Shown here: positions 38,228-46,969 of the stretch, piece by piece
How positions within the stretch are numbered: the first letter of the stretch is position 1
Layout of the letters: every line of letters begins with the position of its first letter
DNA from: Ewingella americana ATCC 33852
Lineage (GTDB): Bacteria; Pseudomonadota; Gammaproteobacteria; Enterobacterales; Enterobacteriaceae
Reading direction: 5' to 3'
Assembly: GCF_000735345.1 (NCBI RefSeq)
Contig: NZ_JMPJ01000017.1
Location: 124,001 to 188,000, forward strand
DNA: 64,000 nucleotides
Position numbers and translations under genes: made by a program
The notes under the pieces: generated by a model
Database searches by the model: none
The model's input: only the letters and a program-made list of their open reading frames with translations
What the model was told of the DNA's origin: nothing

Positions 38228-39145
38228 ATGAGCGTATTCAATTCTCAATTGCTGGAAGGGGTCGATGTCATGGCCGCCGTGGTGGACACCAAGAGTTTTG
38301 GCGCGGCCGCCGAAATGCTGGATATGTCGCAGTCTGGCGTAAGCAGGGCGGTGGCGCGGCTGGAGAAACGGCTGGGTATTCGGGTTTTCGAGCGCACCAC
38401 GCGATCCGTCCGGCTGACCGACGAAGGGCGTGAGTTCTACGAGCAGGTGATGCCGCTGATTGCCGAACTGTCCGAGGCGACCAGCAACGCGGCGGGTAAT
38501 GCGCGCACAGTCAGAGGGCGGCTGCGTATCAATGTCGATCCGCTGTTTGCGCGGTTGGTGCTCGGCCCGCGTCTGGGGCCTTTTATCGACAGCCACCCCG
38601 AGTTGGATATTGAGCTGCACAGCCGGGAAGACTTAGGGGATTTGATTGCCGACGGCTTCGACGTGGCGCTGCGTTTCGGCCATCCGGTTTCATCTTCATT
38701 GGTTGCCCGCAAAATACTCGACACGCGGGTATTCGCCGTGGCATCTCCGGCATATATTGAGCGATTCGGTATGCCGCAGGACCCCAACGAACTCGCCACC
38801 GATCAGCATCGCTGCATCTTCTTCCGCGAGCCGATAACCGGCAGGCCATTTCCTTGGGACTTTCACCGCGGGCGCAAGAAAATCAGCGTCAAGCCGCACG
38901 GCTCGCTGACCGTCAATGATTCCGGCACGGTCTACAGCATGTGTCTGGCCGGGCTGGGCATTGCCCAGCTGCTGGAACTGGGGGCCGACACCTACATTGC
39001 CTCCAATCAGCTAATCCCGCTGTTCCCCGACTGGCCAGATCAGCGTTTCCCGCTCTACGCCTACTACCCGTCACGCCACCACGCCCCCGCTAAAACCCGC
39101 GCACTGCTGGATTTTGTCACCGGGCTGGTGGGGGAGAAAGGCTAA
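38228..39145 (+). CDS. LysR-family transcriptional regulator
   Basis: A 305-residue regulator with an N-terminal winged helix-turn-helix (SFGAAAEMLDMSQSGVSRAVARLEKRLGIRVFERTTRSVRLT) and a substrate-binding-like C-terminal domain. The ATG at 38228 has a GGAG six bases upstream; an ATG eight codons earlier has no site. It diverges from the MFS efflux gene and is the likely regulator of that gene. No orthologue name can be assigned with confidence. Confidence 0.88.
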   Translation: MSVFNSQLLEGVDVMAAVVDTKSFGAAAEMLDMSQSGVSRAVARLEKRLGIRVFERTTRSVRLTDEGREFYEQVMPLIAELSEATSNAAGNARTVRGRLRINVDPLFARLVLGPRLGPFIDSHPELDIELHSREDLGDLIADGFDVALRFGHPVSSSLVARKILDTRVFAVASPAYIERFGMPQDPNELATDQHRCIFFREPITGRPFPWDFHRGRKKISVKPHGSLTVNDSGTVYSMCLAGLGIAQLLELGADTYIASNQLIPLFPDWPDQRFPLYAYYPSRHHAPAKTRALLDFVTGLVGEKG

Positions 39146-39659
39146 TAGAAGCTGTAACCAGAAGCATGTGAAGGAAATACTGACGCGATTTACTTCACGA
39201 CAATCGATTTTCTGTCATCTATTCGCGCTAACTTAGGCCTGAGTTACGCTGCTTTCCTTAATAGAGTAAGAAGCAAATAGACTCTTTCATCAGCAGTTGA
39301 TTAAAGATTAAACATAATACGTAAATTACCGTCTCTTAATCGTGAAAATTGTTTTGTTCAGACGTGCTCTGTTACAGAGTGATTTGTTATCAAATATGTC
39401 GACACAGTCTAAAAAGCCTGCCCGTATTGAGTGTATATCCCGCAATTTGAAATCAAAATGAGCAGTAAAGTATTCAATGTTTCATAAGCTAACAACTGCA
39501 TACATTGCTGCTTAATTAATGATCTAATTTTAAAGAAATCCCATTGGGAACTTTCTCATTTTGTTCTTTGTGACCCTCATCACCTATGTTAATTATTTGT
39601 TCGTGGCGCAAAACCACAGCAAACACATAACAATAGAAATTGATCAGACAGGGTAATTT
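39146..39659 (+). promoter_or_regulatory. Porin upstream region with a CRP-like site
   Basis: A 514-bp AT-rich stretch without a gene. TGTGA-N6-TCACC at 39569-39584 is a good CRP match 76-91 bp before the porin ATG, placed so that a class I or II promoter near 39610-39625 could use it. Nothing else is recognised in the left part. Confidence 0.45.
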
Positions 39660-40799
39660 ATGAGCAAATTTATTAAGCCAATGATTATTGGCGGCGTCGT
39701 TCTGTCGGTATTATCTGCCAGCGCACAAGCTGAGATCACCGTTTTAGAAAAGAATAAGCAAAGCGATGCTTTGCTCGCGCCATTAAGCGTTAAGGTTGGC
39801 GGTAGTATTCGTCCAGAGTGGATTTTTAATAACGGCCCAGAGCCAGGTTATTATAAAAATGGTCACGACGGCGGTACGCGTTTCCGTTTCAGCACTGATT
39901 ATGCCCTGAGCCAAGATACCTCAATCATTGGTTATTACGAGTTAGGTGTAGACCTGGCACACGCGCTGAGCTGGGATGACCACTACAACGAAGATGGCCG
40001 TCGCGACAAGCAACGCCAGTTGTACGCGGGTATTAAAGATGACCGTTACGGTACTTTCACTTACGGCCACCAGTACGGCATCTATTATTCCGTCGTTGGT
40101 ATTAAAAGTGACGTATGGGATAACGATGGTCACGCAGGCGCAACCGGTATTGGTGTAAATGGTGATTTCGACGGTGCTAATAAACCGAAGAATAGCCTGA
40201 AATATACTAATGATTTCGGCCCAGTGACTTTATATGCCAACTACTTATTACCTGAAGATCAAACCACTGCCGGTGGCAATTTAGATTATCGTCGTAATAA
40301 CGGCGCAGGTATTGGTGCAGATTATAAAATCACCAAAGATTTAGTCTTCAGCGCTGCATATAGTGCCAACAATGCCACTATTAAAGAAACGCCAGAAAAC
40401 GAAAAAGATTACCATCAGGAAATCTCCGGTACTGCTTTAACTTGGCAGCCGAACAACTGGTATATCGTCGGTACTGCGAGCTACTACAAAAACTTCGTAC
40501 CAAGCACGCATGAACAGTCTGTTGACCGTTACTTCGCGGGCAGTGGTTACGGCGTAGAAGGGTTCGTTGGTTACACCTTCAACATCGACCAGCCGTTCCT
40601 GAAATCTATCCAGCCATACGTTGCAGCGGATTCCCTGCAATTGAAAGGCGACGAAGATTACCATCAGAACAACGTGTACTTCGGTGCGGGCACCGTTATT
40701 GGCCACGGCCTGTCTGTGTACGTAGAACGTACTCTGGCAACCTCAACCAACAACGAAGTTCCTGACTCTACTTGGGTCACCGTGTTCTACGACTTCTAA
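39660..40799 (+). CDS. Outer-membrane porin
   Basis: General-diffusion-type porin of 379 residues. Residues 1-24 are a signal peptide with cleavage after ASAQA. The mature part alternates polar and aromatic residues as in 16-stranded barrels, has the RQLYAGIKDDRYGTFTYGHQYG block characteristic of the family (about 118-139) and ends in a C-terminal Phe used for barrel assembly. It differs from OmpC/OmpF and from the OprD-like chitoporin ChiP. It is a single-gene unit with its own terminator. The preferred solute is unknown. Confidence 0.88.
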   Translation: MSKFIKPMIIGGVVLSVLSASAQAEITVLEKNKQSDALLAPLSVKVGGSIRPEWIFNNGPEPGYYKNGHDGGTRFRFSTDYALSQDTSIIGYYELGVDLAHALSWDDHYNEDGRRDKQRQLYAGIKDDRYGTFTYGHQYGIYYSVVGIKSDVWDNDGHAGATGIGVNGDFDGANKPKNSLKYTNDFGPVTLYANYLLPEDQTTAGGNLDYRRNNGAGIGADYKITKDLVFSAAYSANNATIKETPENEKDYHQEISGTALTWQPNNWYIVGTASYYKNFVPSTHEQSVDRYFAGSGYGVEGFVGYTFNIDQPFLKSIQPYVAADSLQLKGDEDYHQNNVYFGAGTVIGHGLSVYVERTLATSTNNEVPDSTWVTVFYDF

Positions 40800-40836
40800 T
40801 CTCTGTCCTGCCCGGCAATACGCCGCGTAAACAGCC

Positions 40837-40867
40837 AAAGCCAGTGCCGAGAGGTGCTGGCTTTTTT
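40837..40867 (+). terminator. Terminator after the porin gene
   Basis: Stem AAAGCCAG / CTGGCTTT with an inner TGCC-GAGA-GGTG extension and a T run. Confidence 0.85.
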
Positions 40868-40965
40868 GTTGCTTATAGGCAGTATGAAATATTGTCTCAA
40901 GGATTGTATGCATTCCCTGTCGCTTTATACTTCTCGTTAGTGATTTCAATAACGGGTATCGGTAA

Positions 40966-41799
40966 ATGTCTGATGAAGAACAGTATGTTGTACTGACTGA
41001 AAATGATGTTTCACAGTGGGACGATAAAACGGGCGAACGTTATCATTTTCCTAAGCAATACAGTAAATCGATAAAACCAGGTATGCAGTTTGTCTACTAT
41101 AAAGGCAGATTAAAACCTGAGAATAAGGCTTTTGAAGGCCAACGTTTATCTAAGAGTCCACATTACTTCGGTATTGGCCGAATCGTTGATGTTCAGCCTG
41201 ATAAAGCAGGGCATTTGATCGCAACGCTTAGTGATTTCCAAGCGTTCGGGGAAGCCGTACTGGCAAAAAATGATGGCAATTATCTTGAAGAAATTCCGGA
41301 ATCTAAAAAATCTAATTATTGGCGTGTAAGTGTTCGTAAGATCTCTAAAAGCGTTTTCGATAATATTGTTCTTAATGCGATCACCTCTGCGCCTCTTTCA
41401 TTAAATGATGCATTTCCCAAACAGGATGAAAAGGAGAACGAAAAGGATGAAGAATCCCTTGTCTCTTATGAAGAGGGGAAAAAGTCATCGAAGTACGTAA
41501 CTGTATATGAAAGGAATCCTAAGCTAAAACAACAAGCTAAAGCACTCCATGGCACAACCTGTTTTGCCTGTGGGTTCAATTTTGGCGAATTTTATGGAGA
41601 ATACGGGCAGGACTTTATCCACATACATCACGTATTGCCTGTCTCACTGTTTGGTAAATCGAAAAGGGTCGATCCCAAGACGGATCTAGTACCGGTCTGT
41701 GCCAATTGCCATAGCATAATCCACCGTAAGAAAGACCGGACGCTCAGTATTGAAGAACTGAAGGTGATGATTGCTATCAATAATAAGAAGGCCATTTAG
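40966..41799 (+). CDS. HNH endonuclease with EVE/PUA-like N-terminal domain (probable type IV restriction enzyme)
   Basis: A 277-residue protein. The N-terminal part (about 7-125: YVVLTENDVSQWDD..., PKQYSKSIKPGMQFVYYKGR, YFGIGRIVDV) looks like an EVE-type reader of modified bases. The C-terminal HNH nuclease has the zinc pairs CFAC (about 200-203) and CANC, the catalytic IHIHHVLPVS and a final HSIIHRK. The linker is acidic. No methylase accompanies it, fitting a modification-dependent enzyme of the VcaM4I kind. The coding is AT-richer than its neighbours, suggesting transfer. The ribosome site is weak. Confidence 0.75.
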   Translation: MSDEEQYVVLTENDVSQWDDKTGERYHFPKQYSKSIKPGMQFVYYKGRLKPENKAFEGQRLSKSPHYFGIGRIVDVQPDKAGHLIATLSDFQAFGEAVLAKNDGNYLEEIPESKKSNYWRVSVRKISKSVFDNIVLNAITSAPLSLNDAFPKQDEKENEKDEESLVSYEEGKKSSKYVTVYERNPKLKQQAKALHGTTCFACGFNFGEFYGEYGQDFIHIHHVLPVSLFGKSKRVDPKTDLVPVCANCHSIIHRKKDRTLSIEELKVMIAINNKKAI

Positions 41800-42345
41800 C
41801 CCTTCAGCTACTTTTTGTAGGCAAACCTGTTTACCTATGGTTCTCAAAGCGCGGTGATCAATCTGACTACCGCGCATGACCTACGCATGATTATTTATCG
41901 TGCTATAGATAAAGGAAGTATCTACACTACAATTAGTTTTAAACCGTAACTATTCACATCCTCTAAATCACCCCAATAACAAAATTGCCAAAATAATCAT
42001 CAACTGGTTTTATTTTTGTGCGATCTGCGCAAATAACGTGCAGGCATCAGGCGGGGGCTAGAAATATAATTTGTTACTGAATGTCCTAAATTGGGATCAT
42101 CCGAAGAGCAATTATGTTAATAAAAGGTGTTTTTTAAGACTTATTATCGAGTACCAGCTATTAATCGTGACTTTGATCTCAAAGCAGAGCGAAATGACAG
42201 CTTTTTATGCTGCTGATAGGTATCATCCCGCCATTAATGATATGTTTTAAACGATTCATTGGTTTTTTAACGGCGCGCTGGTGGTATTAACACGTAGTAA
42301 AAAAATCAATTATAAATGACAGATTGTTTTTTATACCGAGGGATT
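41800..42345 (+). promoter_or_regulatory. sdaC upstream region
   Basis: A 546-bp gap without a gene. CGTGA-N6-TCTCA at 42166-42181 is an imperfect CRP match, and TTTGTGC-N5-GCGCAAA near 42014-42032 is a second dyad. In Escherichia sdaC is under CRP and Lrp, so both are plausible but unproven sites. Confidence 0.4.
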
Positions 42346-43629
42346 ATGGACAATACACATATTGATACGCAGGTAAATGTCTCAACCAGTACCTGGCGTA
42401 AAACCGATACCATGTGGATGCTGGGTCTGTATGGTACAGCAATTGGTGCAGGCGTTCTGTTCTTACCTATTAATGCCGGGATTGGTGGTTTAATTCCGCT
42501 GCTTATTATGGTTGTGCTGGCTTTCCCAATGACCTTTTTTGCTCACCGAGGCCTGACGCGTTTTGTATTATCAGGTAAAAACGCCGGTGAAGATATTACT
42601 GAAGTTGTTGAAGAGCATTTTGGTATTTCAGCCGGTAAGTTAATTACTCTTTTATATTTCTTTGCTATTTATCCTATCTTGTTGGTTTATAGCGTGGCGA
42701 TAACCAATACGGTCGAAAGCTTTATTACTCATCAGATGCACTGGACGGCTCCGCCGCGTGCATTACTGTCTCTGATATTGATTCTTGGCCTGATGGCAAT
42801 CGTTCATTTTGGGCAGGACTTAATCGTTAAAGCGATGAGTATTCTGGTGTTCCCTTTTGTTGCCGTGCTGATGGCGCTGGCGTTTTATCTCATCCCGAAC
42901 TGGAATACTTCGGTATTTGAAAACGTCTCAATGTCCGGCAATGGCGTGGGCAGCGGCATGCTGATGACCCTGTGGCTGGTCATTCCGGTGATGGTGTTCT
43001 CCTTCAACCACTCGCCGATCATCTCTTCTTTCGCGGTGGCGAAGCGTAAAGAGTATGGCGAAGGCGCTGAGAAGAAGTGTTCGCGCATCCTGGCTTACAG
43101 CCACATCATGATGGTGCTGACCGTGATGTTCTTCGTGTTCAGCTGCGTGCTCAGCCTCTCTCCGGCTGACCTGATGGAAGCGAAAACCCAGAACATCTCT
43201 ATTTTGTCTTATCTGGCTAACCACTTCTCAAACCCACTGATTGAATATATCGCGCCATTTATTGCCTTTATCGCGATCACTAAATCTTTCCTCGGCCACT
43301 ATTTAGGTGCTCGTGAAGGCTTTAACGGCATGGTGATTAAGTCACTGCGCAGCAAAGGTAAAAATATCTCTCTGCCGACACTGAACCGCTACACCGCTAT
43401 TTTCATGCTGTTAACCACTTGGGCTGTGGCAACATTAAACCCAAGCATTTTGGGTATGATTGAAAATATCGGCGGGCCAATCATTGCAATGCTGTTATTC
43501 CTGATGCCGATGTATGCGATTCGCAAAGTCCCGGCAATGAGAAAATACAGTGGCCATATTAGTAACGTGTTCGTGGTTATTATGGGCTTAATTGCTATGT
43601 CTGCGATTGTTTATACTCTTCTGGGTTAA
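42346..43629 (+). CDS. sdaC: Serine:H+ symporter SdaC
   Basis: HAAAP-family amino-acid transporter of 427 residues (429 in Escherichia) with about 11 membrane segments. The segment WRKTDTMWMLGLYGTAIGAGVLFLPINAG (about 17-45) and SFNHSPIISSFAVAKR are near-identical to SdaC. The ATG at 42346 follows GAGGG; an ATG ten codons earlier is unsupported. It imports serine for the dehydratase encoded 109 bp downstream. Confidence 0.95.
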   Translation: MDNTHIDTQVNVSTSTWRKTDTMWMLGLYGTAIGAGVLFLPINAGIGGLIPLLIMVVLAFPMTFFAHRGLTRFVLSGKNAGEDITEVVEEHFGISAGKLITLLYFFAIYPILLVYSVAITNTVESFITHQMHWTAPPRALLSLILILGLMAIVHFGQDLIVKAMSILVFPFVAVLMALAFYLIPNWNTSVFENVSMSGNGVGSGMLMTLWLVIPVMVFSFNHSPIISSFAVAKRKEYGEGAEKKCSRILAYSHIMMVLTVMFFVFSCVLSLSPADLMEAKTQNISILSYLANHFSNPLIEYIAPFIAFIAITKSFLGHYLGAREGFNGMVIKSLRSKGKNISLPTLNRYTAIFMLLTTWAVATLNPSILGMIENIGGPIIAMLLFLMPMYAIRKVPAMRKYSGHISNVFVVIMGLIAMSAIVYTLLG

Positions 43630-43650
43630 TCTCTAAATTAATAATAAAGA

Positions 43651-43673
43651 AGGGGCGGAAATACTCTGCCCCT
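43651..43673 (+). terminator. Hairpin between sdaC and the serine dehydratase gene
   Basis: Stem AGGGGC / GCCCCT with an 11-nt loop, followed by CTATTTC. It is probably a partial terminator or attenuator, allowing different levels of transporter and enzyme. Confidence 0.5.
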
Positions 43674-43738
43674 CTATTTCAAATACTAAAAACCTTCCTT
43701 CCTGATTTTTCTGACATTTTATTGCCATGGAGTCTAAC

Positions 43739-45106
43739 GTGATTAGCATCTTCGATATTTTCAAAATTGGTATTGGACCTTCGAGTTCTCACACCGTCGG
43801 GCCAATGAAAGCCGGGAAAATATTTAGCGATGAGCTTATCGCCCTCGGCCATATTAATAATACTTCTCGCGTCGTGGTGGATGTTTATGGTTCTTTATCT
43901 TTAACCGGTAAAGGCCACCACACGGATTTAGCCATAATCATGGGACTTGCCGGTAATTTACCCGACAGCGTAAATATCGATGCGATCCCCGATTTTATCC
44001 GTGATGTCGAAAGCACGGGCAAGCTGATGCTGGCCAATGGTGCCAAAGAGGTGGAGTTCCCTCTTGAGGGCGGCATGAACTTCCATTCCACCAATCTGCC
44101 TCTGCATGAAAATGGCATGACCCTGAGCGCCTTCGACGGCGAGCAGCTGCTTTATAGCCAAACCTATTACTCGATTGGCGGCGGGTTTATCGTCGAAGCC
44201 AGTCGTTTTGGTATGCAGGAAGAGAGCGCGGTTACCATGCCATTCCCGTTCAACTCCGCGCATGATTTGCAGCAGCACTGCAATAACACCGGCCTGTCAT
44301 TATCCGGCGTGATGATGCAAAACGAGCTGGCCGGGCACAGCAAGGCCGAGATTGCCGAGCACTTCGCGGCTATCTGGGATGTGATGAGTGAGGGCATTAC
44401 TCGCGGAATTCATACCGAAGGTCTGCTACCGGGGCCGATGAAAATTAACCGCCGCGCCGCCGCTTTGCGCCGAATACTGGTGACGCAGGACAAGAATAAT
44501 GTAGACCCGATGGGCGTCGTCGACTGGATAAACATGTACGCCATGGCGGTAAATGAAGAGAACGCCGCCGGTGGCCGCGTGGTGACTGCGCCAACCAACG
44601 GCGCCTGCGGCATTATTCCCGCCGTGCTGACTTACTACGATCAGTTTATTCGCCCCGTCAGCCCGGACTCTTACAGCCGCTTTTTCTTAGCCGCTGGCGC
44701 GGTCGGCATTCTGTTCAAAATGAACGCCTCTATCTCGGGTGCCGAAGTGGGGTGTCAGGGGGAAGTCGGCGTGGCCTGTTCAATGGCGGCTGCCGGGCTT
44801 ACCGAACTGCTGGGCGGCAGCACGGCGCAGGTATTTATGGCGGCGGAAATCGCCATGGAACACCATCTCGGTTTGACCTGCGATCCACTGGCCGGGCAGG
44901 TACAAGTGCCGTGCATCGAGCGCAATGCCATCTCAGCCGTGAAGGCGGTGAATGCGTCGCGCATGGCGTTACGCCGCACCAGCGAGCCTCGCGTCTGCCT
45001 CGATAAAGTCATTGAAACCATGTACGAAACCGGCAAAGACATGAATGCCAAGTACCGCGAAACCTCGCGCGGTGGGTTGGCAATCACCGTCGTGGCGTGC
45101 GATTAG
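43739..45106 (+). CDS. sdaB: L-serine dehydratase (SdaB type)
   Basis: Iron-sulfur enzyme deaminating L-serine to pyruvate and ammonia. A GTG start at 43739 (VISIFDIFKIGIGPSSSHT) with GGAG six bases upstream gives 455 residues, the SdaB length; an ATG four codons earlier is the other option. The N-terminal GPSSSHTVGP regulatory block and the cluster-binding cysteines (NGACGI, SGAEVGCQGEVGVAC, LTCDPLAG) are intact. With sdaC it forms a serine-use operon, as in Escherichia. Confidence 0.95.
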   Translation: MISIFDIFKIGIGPSSSHTVGPMKAGKIFSDELIALGHINNTSRVVVDVYGSLSLTGKGHHTDLAIIMGLAGNLPDSVNIDAIPDFIRDVESTGKLMLANGAKEVEFPLEGGMNFHSTNLPLHENGMTLSAFDGEQLLYSQTYYSIGGGFIVEASRFGMQEESAVTMPFPFNSAHDLQQHCNNTGLSLSGVMMQNELAGHSKAEIAEHFAAIWDVMSEGITRGIHTEGLLPGPMKINRRAAALRRILVTQDKNNVDPMGVVDWINMYAMAVNEENAAGGRVVTAPTNGACGIIPAVLTYYDQFIRPVSPDSYSRFFLAAGAVGILFKMNASISGAEVGCQGEVGVACSMAAAGLTELLGGSTAQVFMAAEIAMEHHLGLTCDPLAGQVQVPCIERNAISAVKAVNASRMALRRTSEPRVCLDKVIETMYETGKDMNAKYRETSRGGLAITVVACD

Positions 45107-45126
45107 TCAAATAATCTGTTTTCTCT

Positions 45127-45146
45127 AAGGCGGGAAACCGCCTTTC
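45127..45146 (+). terminator. Terminator after sdaB
   Basis: Stem AAGGCGG-GAAA-CCGCCTT with a stable tetraloop and a short T stretch. Confidence 0.7.
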
Positions 45147-45238
45147 TGCCCCAAATCTCCTGCTGCACTGTGCTATGTTGGTCTAGAGTTATTCACAAAT
45201 CTGACCATACTCAATAACAGTTAAAGGGACGAATCGGC

Positions 45239-46891
45239 ATGTCGACATTTTTCATGAATGACCGCAAGAATCTGATTAACGACGTAATTGAAGGCGCAAT
45301 TCTCACTTCCCCCTACAAAAATCTCGCCAAGCTGGACATTGATCCGGCAATCCGCGTTGTGGTTCGCAGCGACTGGGACAAAAAGAAGGTCGCGCTGATC
45401 TCCGGCGGCGGCTCCGGCCATGAGCCCGCGCACGTCGGCTTTATCGGCAAAGGCATGTTAACCGCCGCCGTCTGTGGCGACGTTTTTGCTTCTCCTAGCG
45501 TGGACGCGGTGCTCAGCGCCATTGTTGCCGTCACCGGCGAAGCGGGCTGTTTGCTGATTGTGAAGAACTACACCGGCGACCGTCTCAACTTCGGGCTGGC
45601 GGCTGAAAAAGCCAAAAATCTGGGCTACAAAGTCGATTTGGTGATGGTGTCTGACGACATCTCCCTGCCGGATAACAAGCAGCCTCGCGGCATTGCCGGC
45701 ACCGTGCTGGTACACAAAATCGCGGGCTACGCGGCGGAAAAAGGTAAGTCACTCAAGGCAGTAACCGCCGCAGCGCAAAAGGCCATTGATGCCACCTCAA
45801 GCATTGGCGTGGCGATGACCGGCTGCAGTTTGCCGGGCGACAGCGGCAAAGAAGAGGAAGAGAGCCGCATTCCTGCCGGGCAGGTGGAGCTGGGTCTAGG
45901 CATCCACGGCGAGCCGGGCGTGTCGAAAATCAAAACCCAAAACAGTGAAAAAGTTATCGCGACGCTGGTCGAGAAGCTGCAGGCGCAGGTGAAGAAAAGT
46001 GACAAGCTGGCGGTGCTGATTAACAACCTCGGTGGCGTCTCTCCACTGGAGATGAATCAGCTGACCAAAGAGCTGGTGCATTCGCCGCTCGGCAAGTCGA
46101 TTCGTTATCTGATTGGTCCTGCGGCGCTGGTCAGCGCGTTAGATATGAAAGGCTTCTCGCTTTCCACCATCGTGCTCGATGATGAAACTGAAAAAGCGCT
46201 GTTGGCGAATGTTGAAGCCGCAGGCTGGCAGCCGCTGGTGAAACTTGAAAAACTGCCAACGCAGAAAGCCAAAAAGCTGGGGCAGAAATCTAAAGTCAAA
46301 GCCTCGGTCAATGCCGAAGTGGGCAAGATTGTCGAGGTGATCACTGAGACACTTTCCGGGCTGGAAGATGAACTGAACAAGCTGGATGCCAAAGTCGGCG
46401 ATGGCGACACTGGGTCAACCTTCGCCTCGGGCGCGCGTGATATTCAAGAGCAAAACAAAGGCAAAAAGCTGCCACTGAATGACCTTTCTGCACTCTTAAC
46501 CGTGGTGGGCGATCGCTTGGCGACCGTCATGGGCGGCTCGAGTGGCGTGTTGATGTCGATTTTCTTCACCGCCGCAGGGCAAAAAGTGGCTGATGGGAAG
46601 AAAATCAACGAGGCGCTGCTGTTCGGTTTGGAGCGCATGAAGCACTACGGCGGGGCTGACTTGGGCGACCGCACGATGATTGATGCCTTGCAGCCCGCTT
46701 TGGAAGCCTTGGGTAAAAAAGGCGACCTGAAAGCCGCCGCCAAGGCCGCCGCAAAAGGCGCGAGAGACACTTCAACCATGAAGAAGGCCAACGCGGGCCG
46801 CTCTTCTTACCTCAGCAGCAACAGTCTGAAAGGGGTAAAAGATCCGGGCGCGGTGGCGGTCGAAAAAGTGTTTGAGGCTCTCGCCAAATAA
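45239..46891 (+). CDS. dhaK: ATP-dependent dihydroxyacetone kinase (DhaK-DhaL fusion)
   Basis: Phosphorylates dihydroxyacetone using ATP. Its 550 residues contain a DAK1 domain with GGGSGHEPAH (57-66) and the substrate-linking His223 in GIHGEPG. A linker rich in Lys follows, then a DAK2 (DhaL) domain with the magnesium-binding DAKVGDGDTGSTF and GGSSGVL. The fused layout marks the ATP-type enzyme of Citrobacter and eukaryotes, unlike the PTS-fed DhaKLM of Escherichia. It is a single gene between sdaB and a bidirectional terminator. Confidence 0.94.
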   Translation: MSTFFMNDRKNLINDVIEGAILTSPYKNLAKLDIDPAIRVVVRSDWDKKKVALISGGGSGHEPAHVGFIGKGMLTAAVCGDVFASPSVDAVLSAIVAVTGEAGCLLIVKNYTGDRLNFGLAAEKAKNLGYKVDLVMVSDDISLPDNKQPRGIAGTVLVHKIAGYAAEKGKSLKAVTAAAQKAIDATSSIGVAMTGCSLPGDSGKEEEESRIPAGQVELGLGIHGEPGVSKIKTQNSEKVIATLVEKLQAQVKKSDKLAVLINNLGGVSPLEMNQLTKELVHSPLGKSIRYLIGPAALVSALDMKGFSLSTIVLDDETEKALLANVEAAGWQPLVKLEKLPTQKAKKLGQKSKVKASVNAEVGKIVEVITETLSGLEDELNKLDAKVGDGDTGSTFASGARDIQEQNKGKKLPLNDLSALLTVVGDRLATVMGGSSGVLMSIFFTAAGQKVADGKKINEALLFGLERMKHYGGADLGDRTMIDALQPALEALGKKGDLKAAAKAAAKGARDTSTMKKANAGRSSYLSSNSLKGVKDPGAVAVEKVFEALAK

Positions 46892-46908
46892 TCTGTAAGA
46901 GCTGAAAT

Positions 46909-46944
46909 AAAACGGCCTGTGCGGTTTCCCTCACAGGCCGTTTT
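46909..46944. terminator. Bidirectional terminator between dhaK and the SulP gene
   Basis: Perfect 13-bp stem AAAACGGCCTGTG / CACAGGCCGTTTT with a 10-nt loop between convergent genes. Confidence 0.92.
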
Positions 46945-46969
46945 CTATTCATCATCAGTCAATCACAGG

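Noticed and set aside
39660-40799. Porin as a chitoporin partner of the nearby chb operon
   Set aside because: The sequence is of the general trimeric porin type, not OprD-like ChiP, and another transport/regulator pair lies between it and chb. There is no support beyond proximity.
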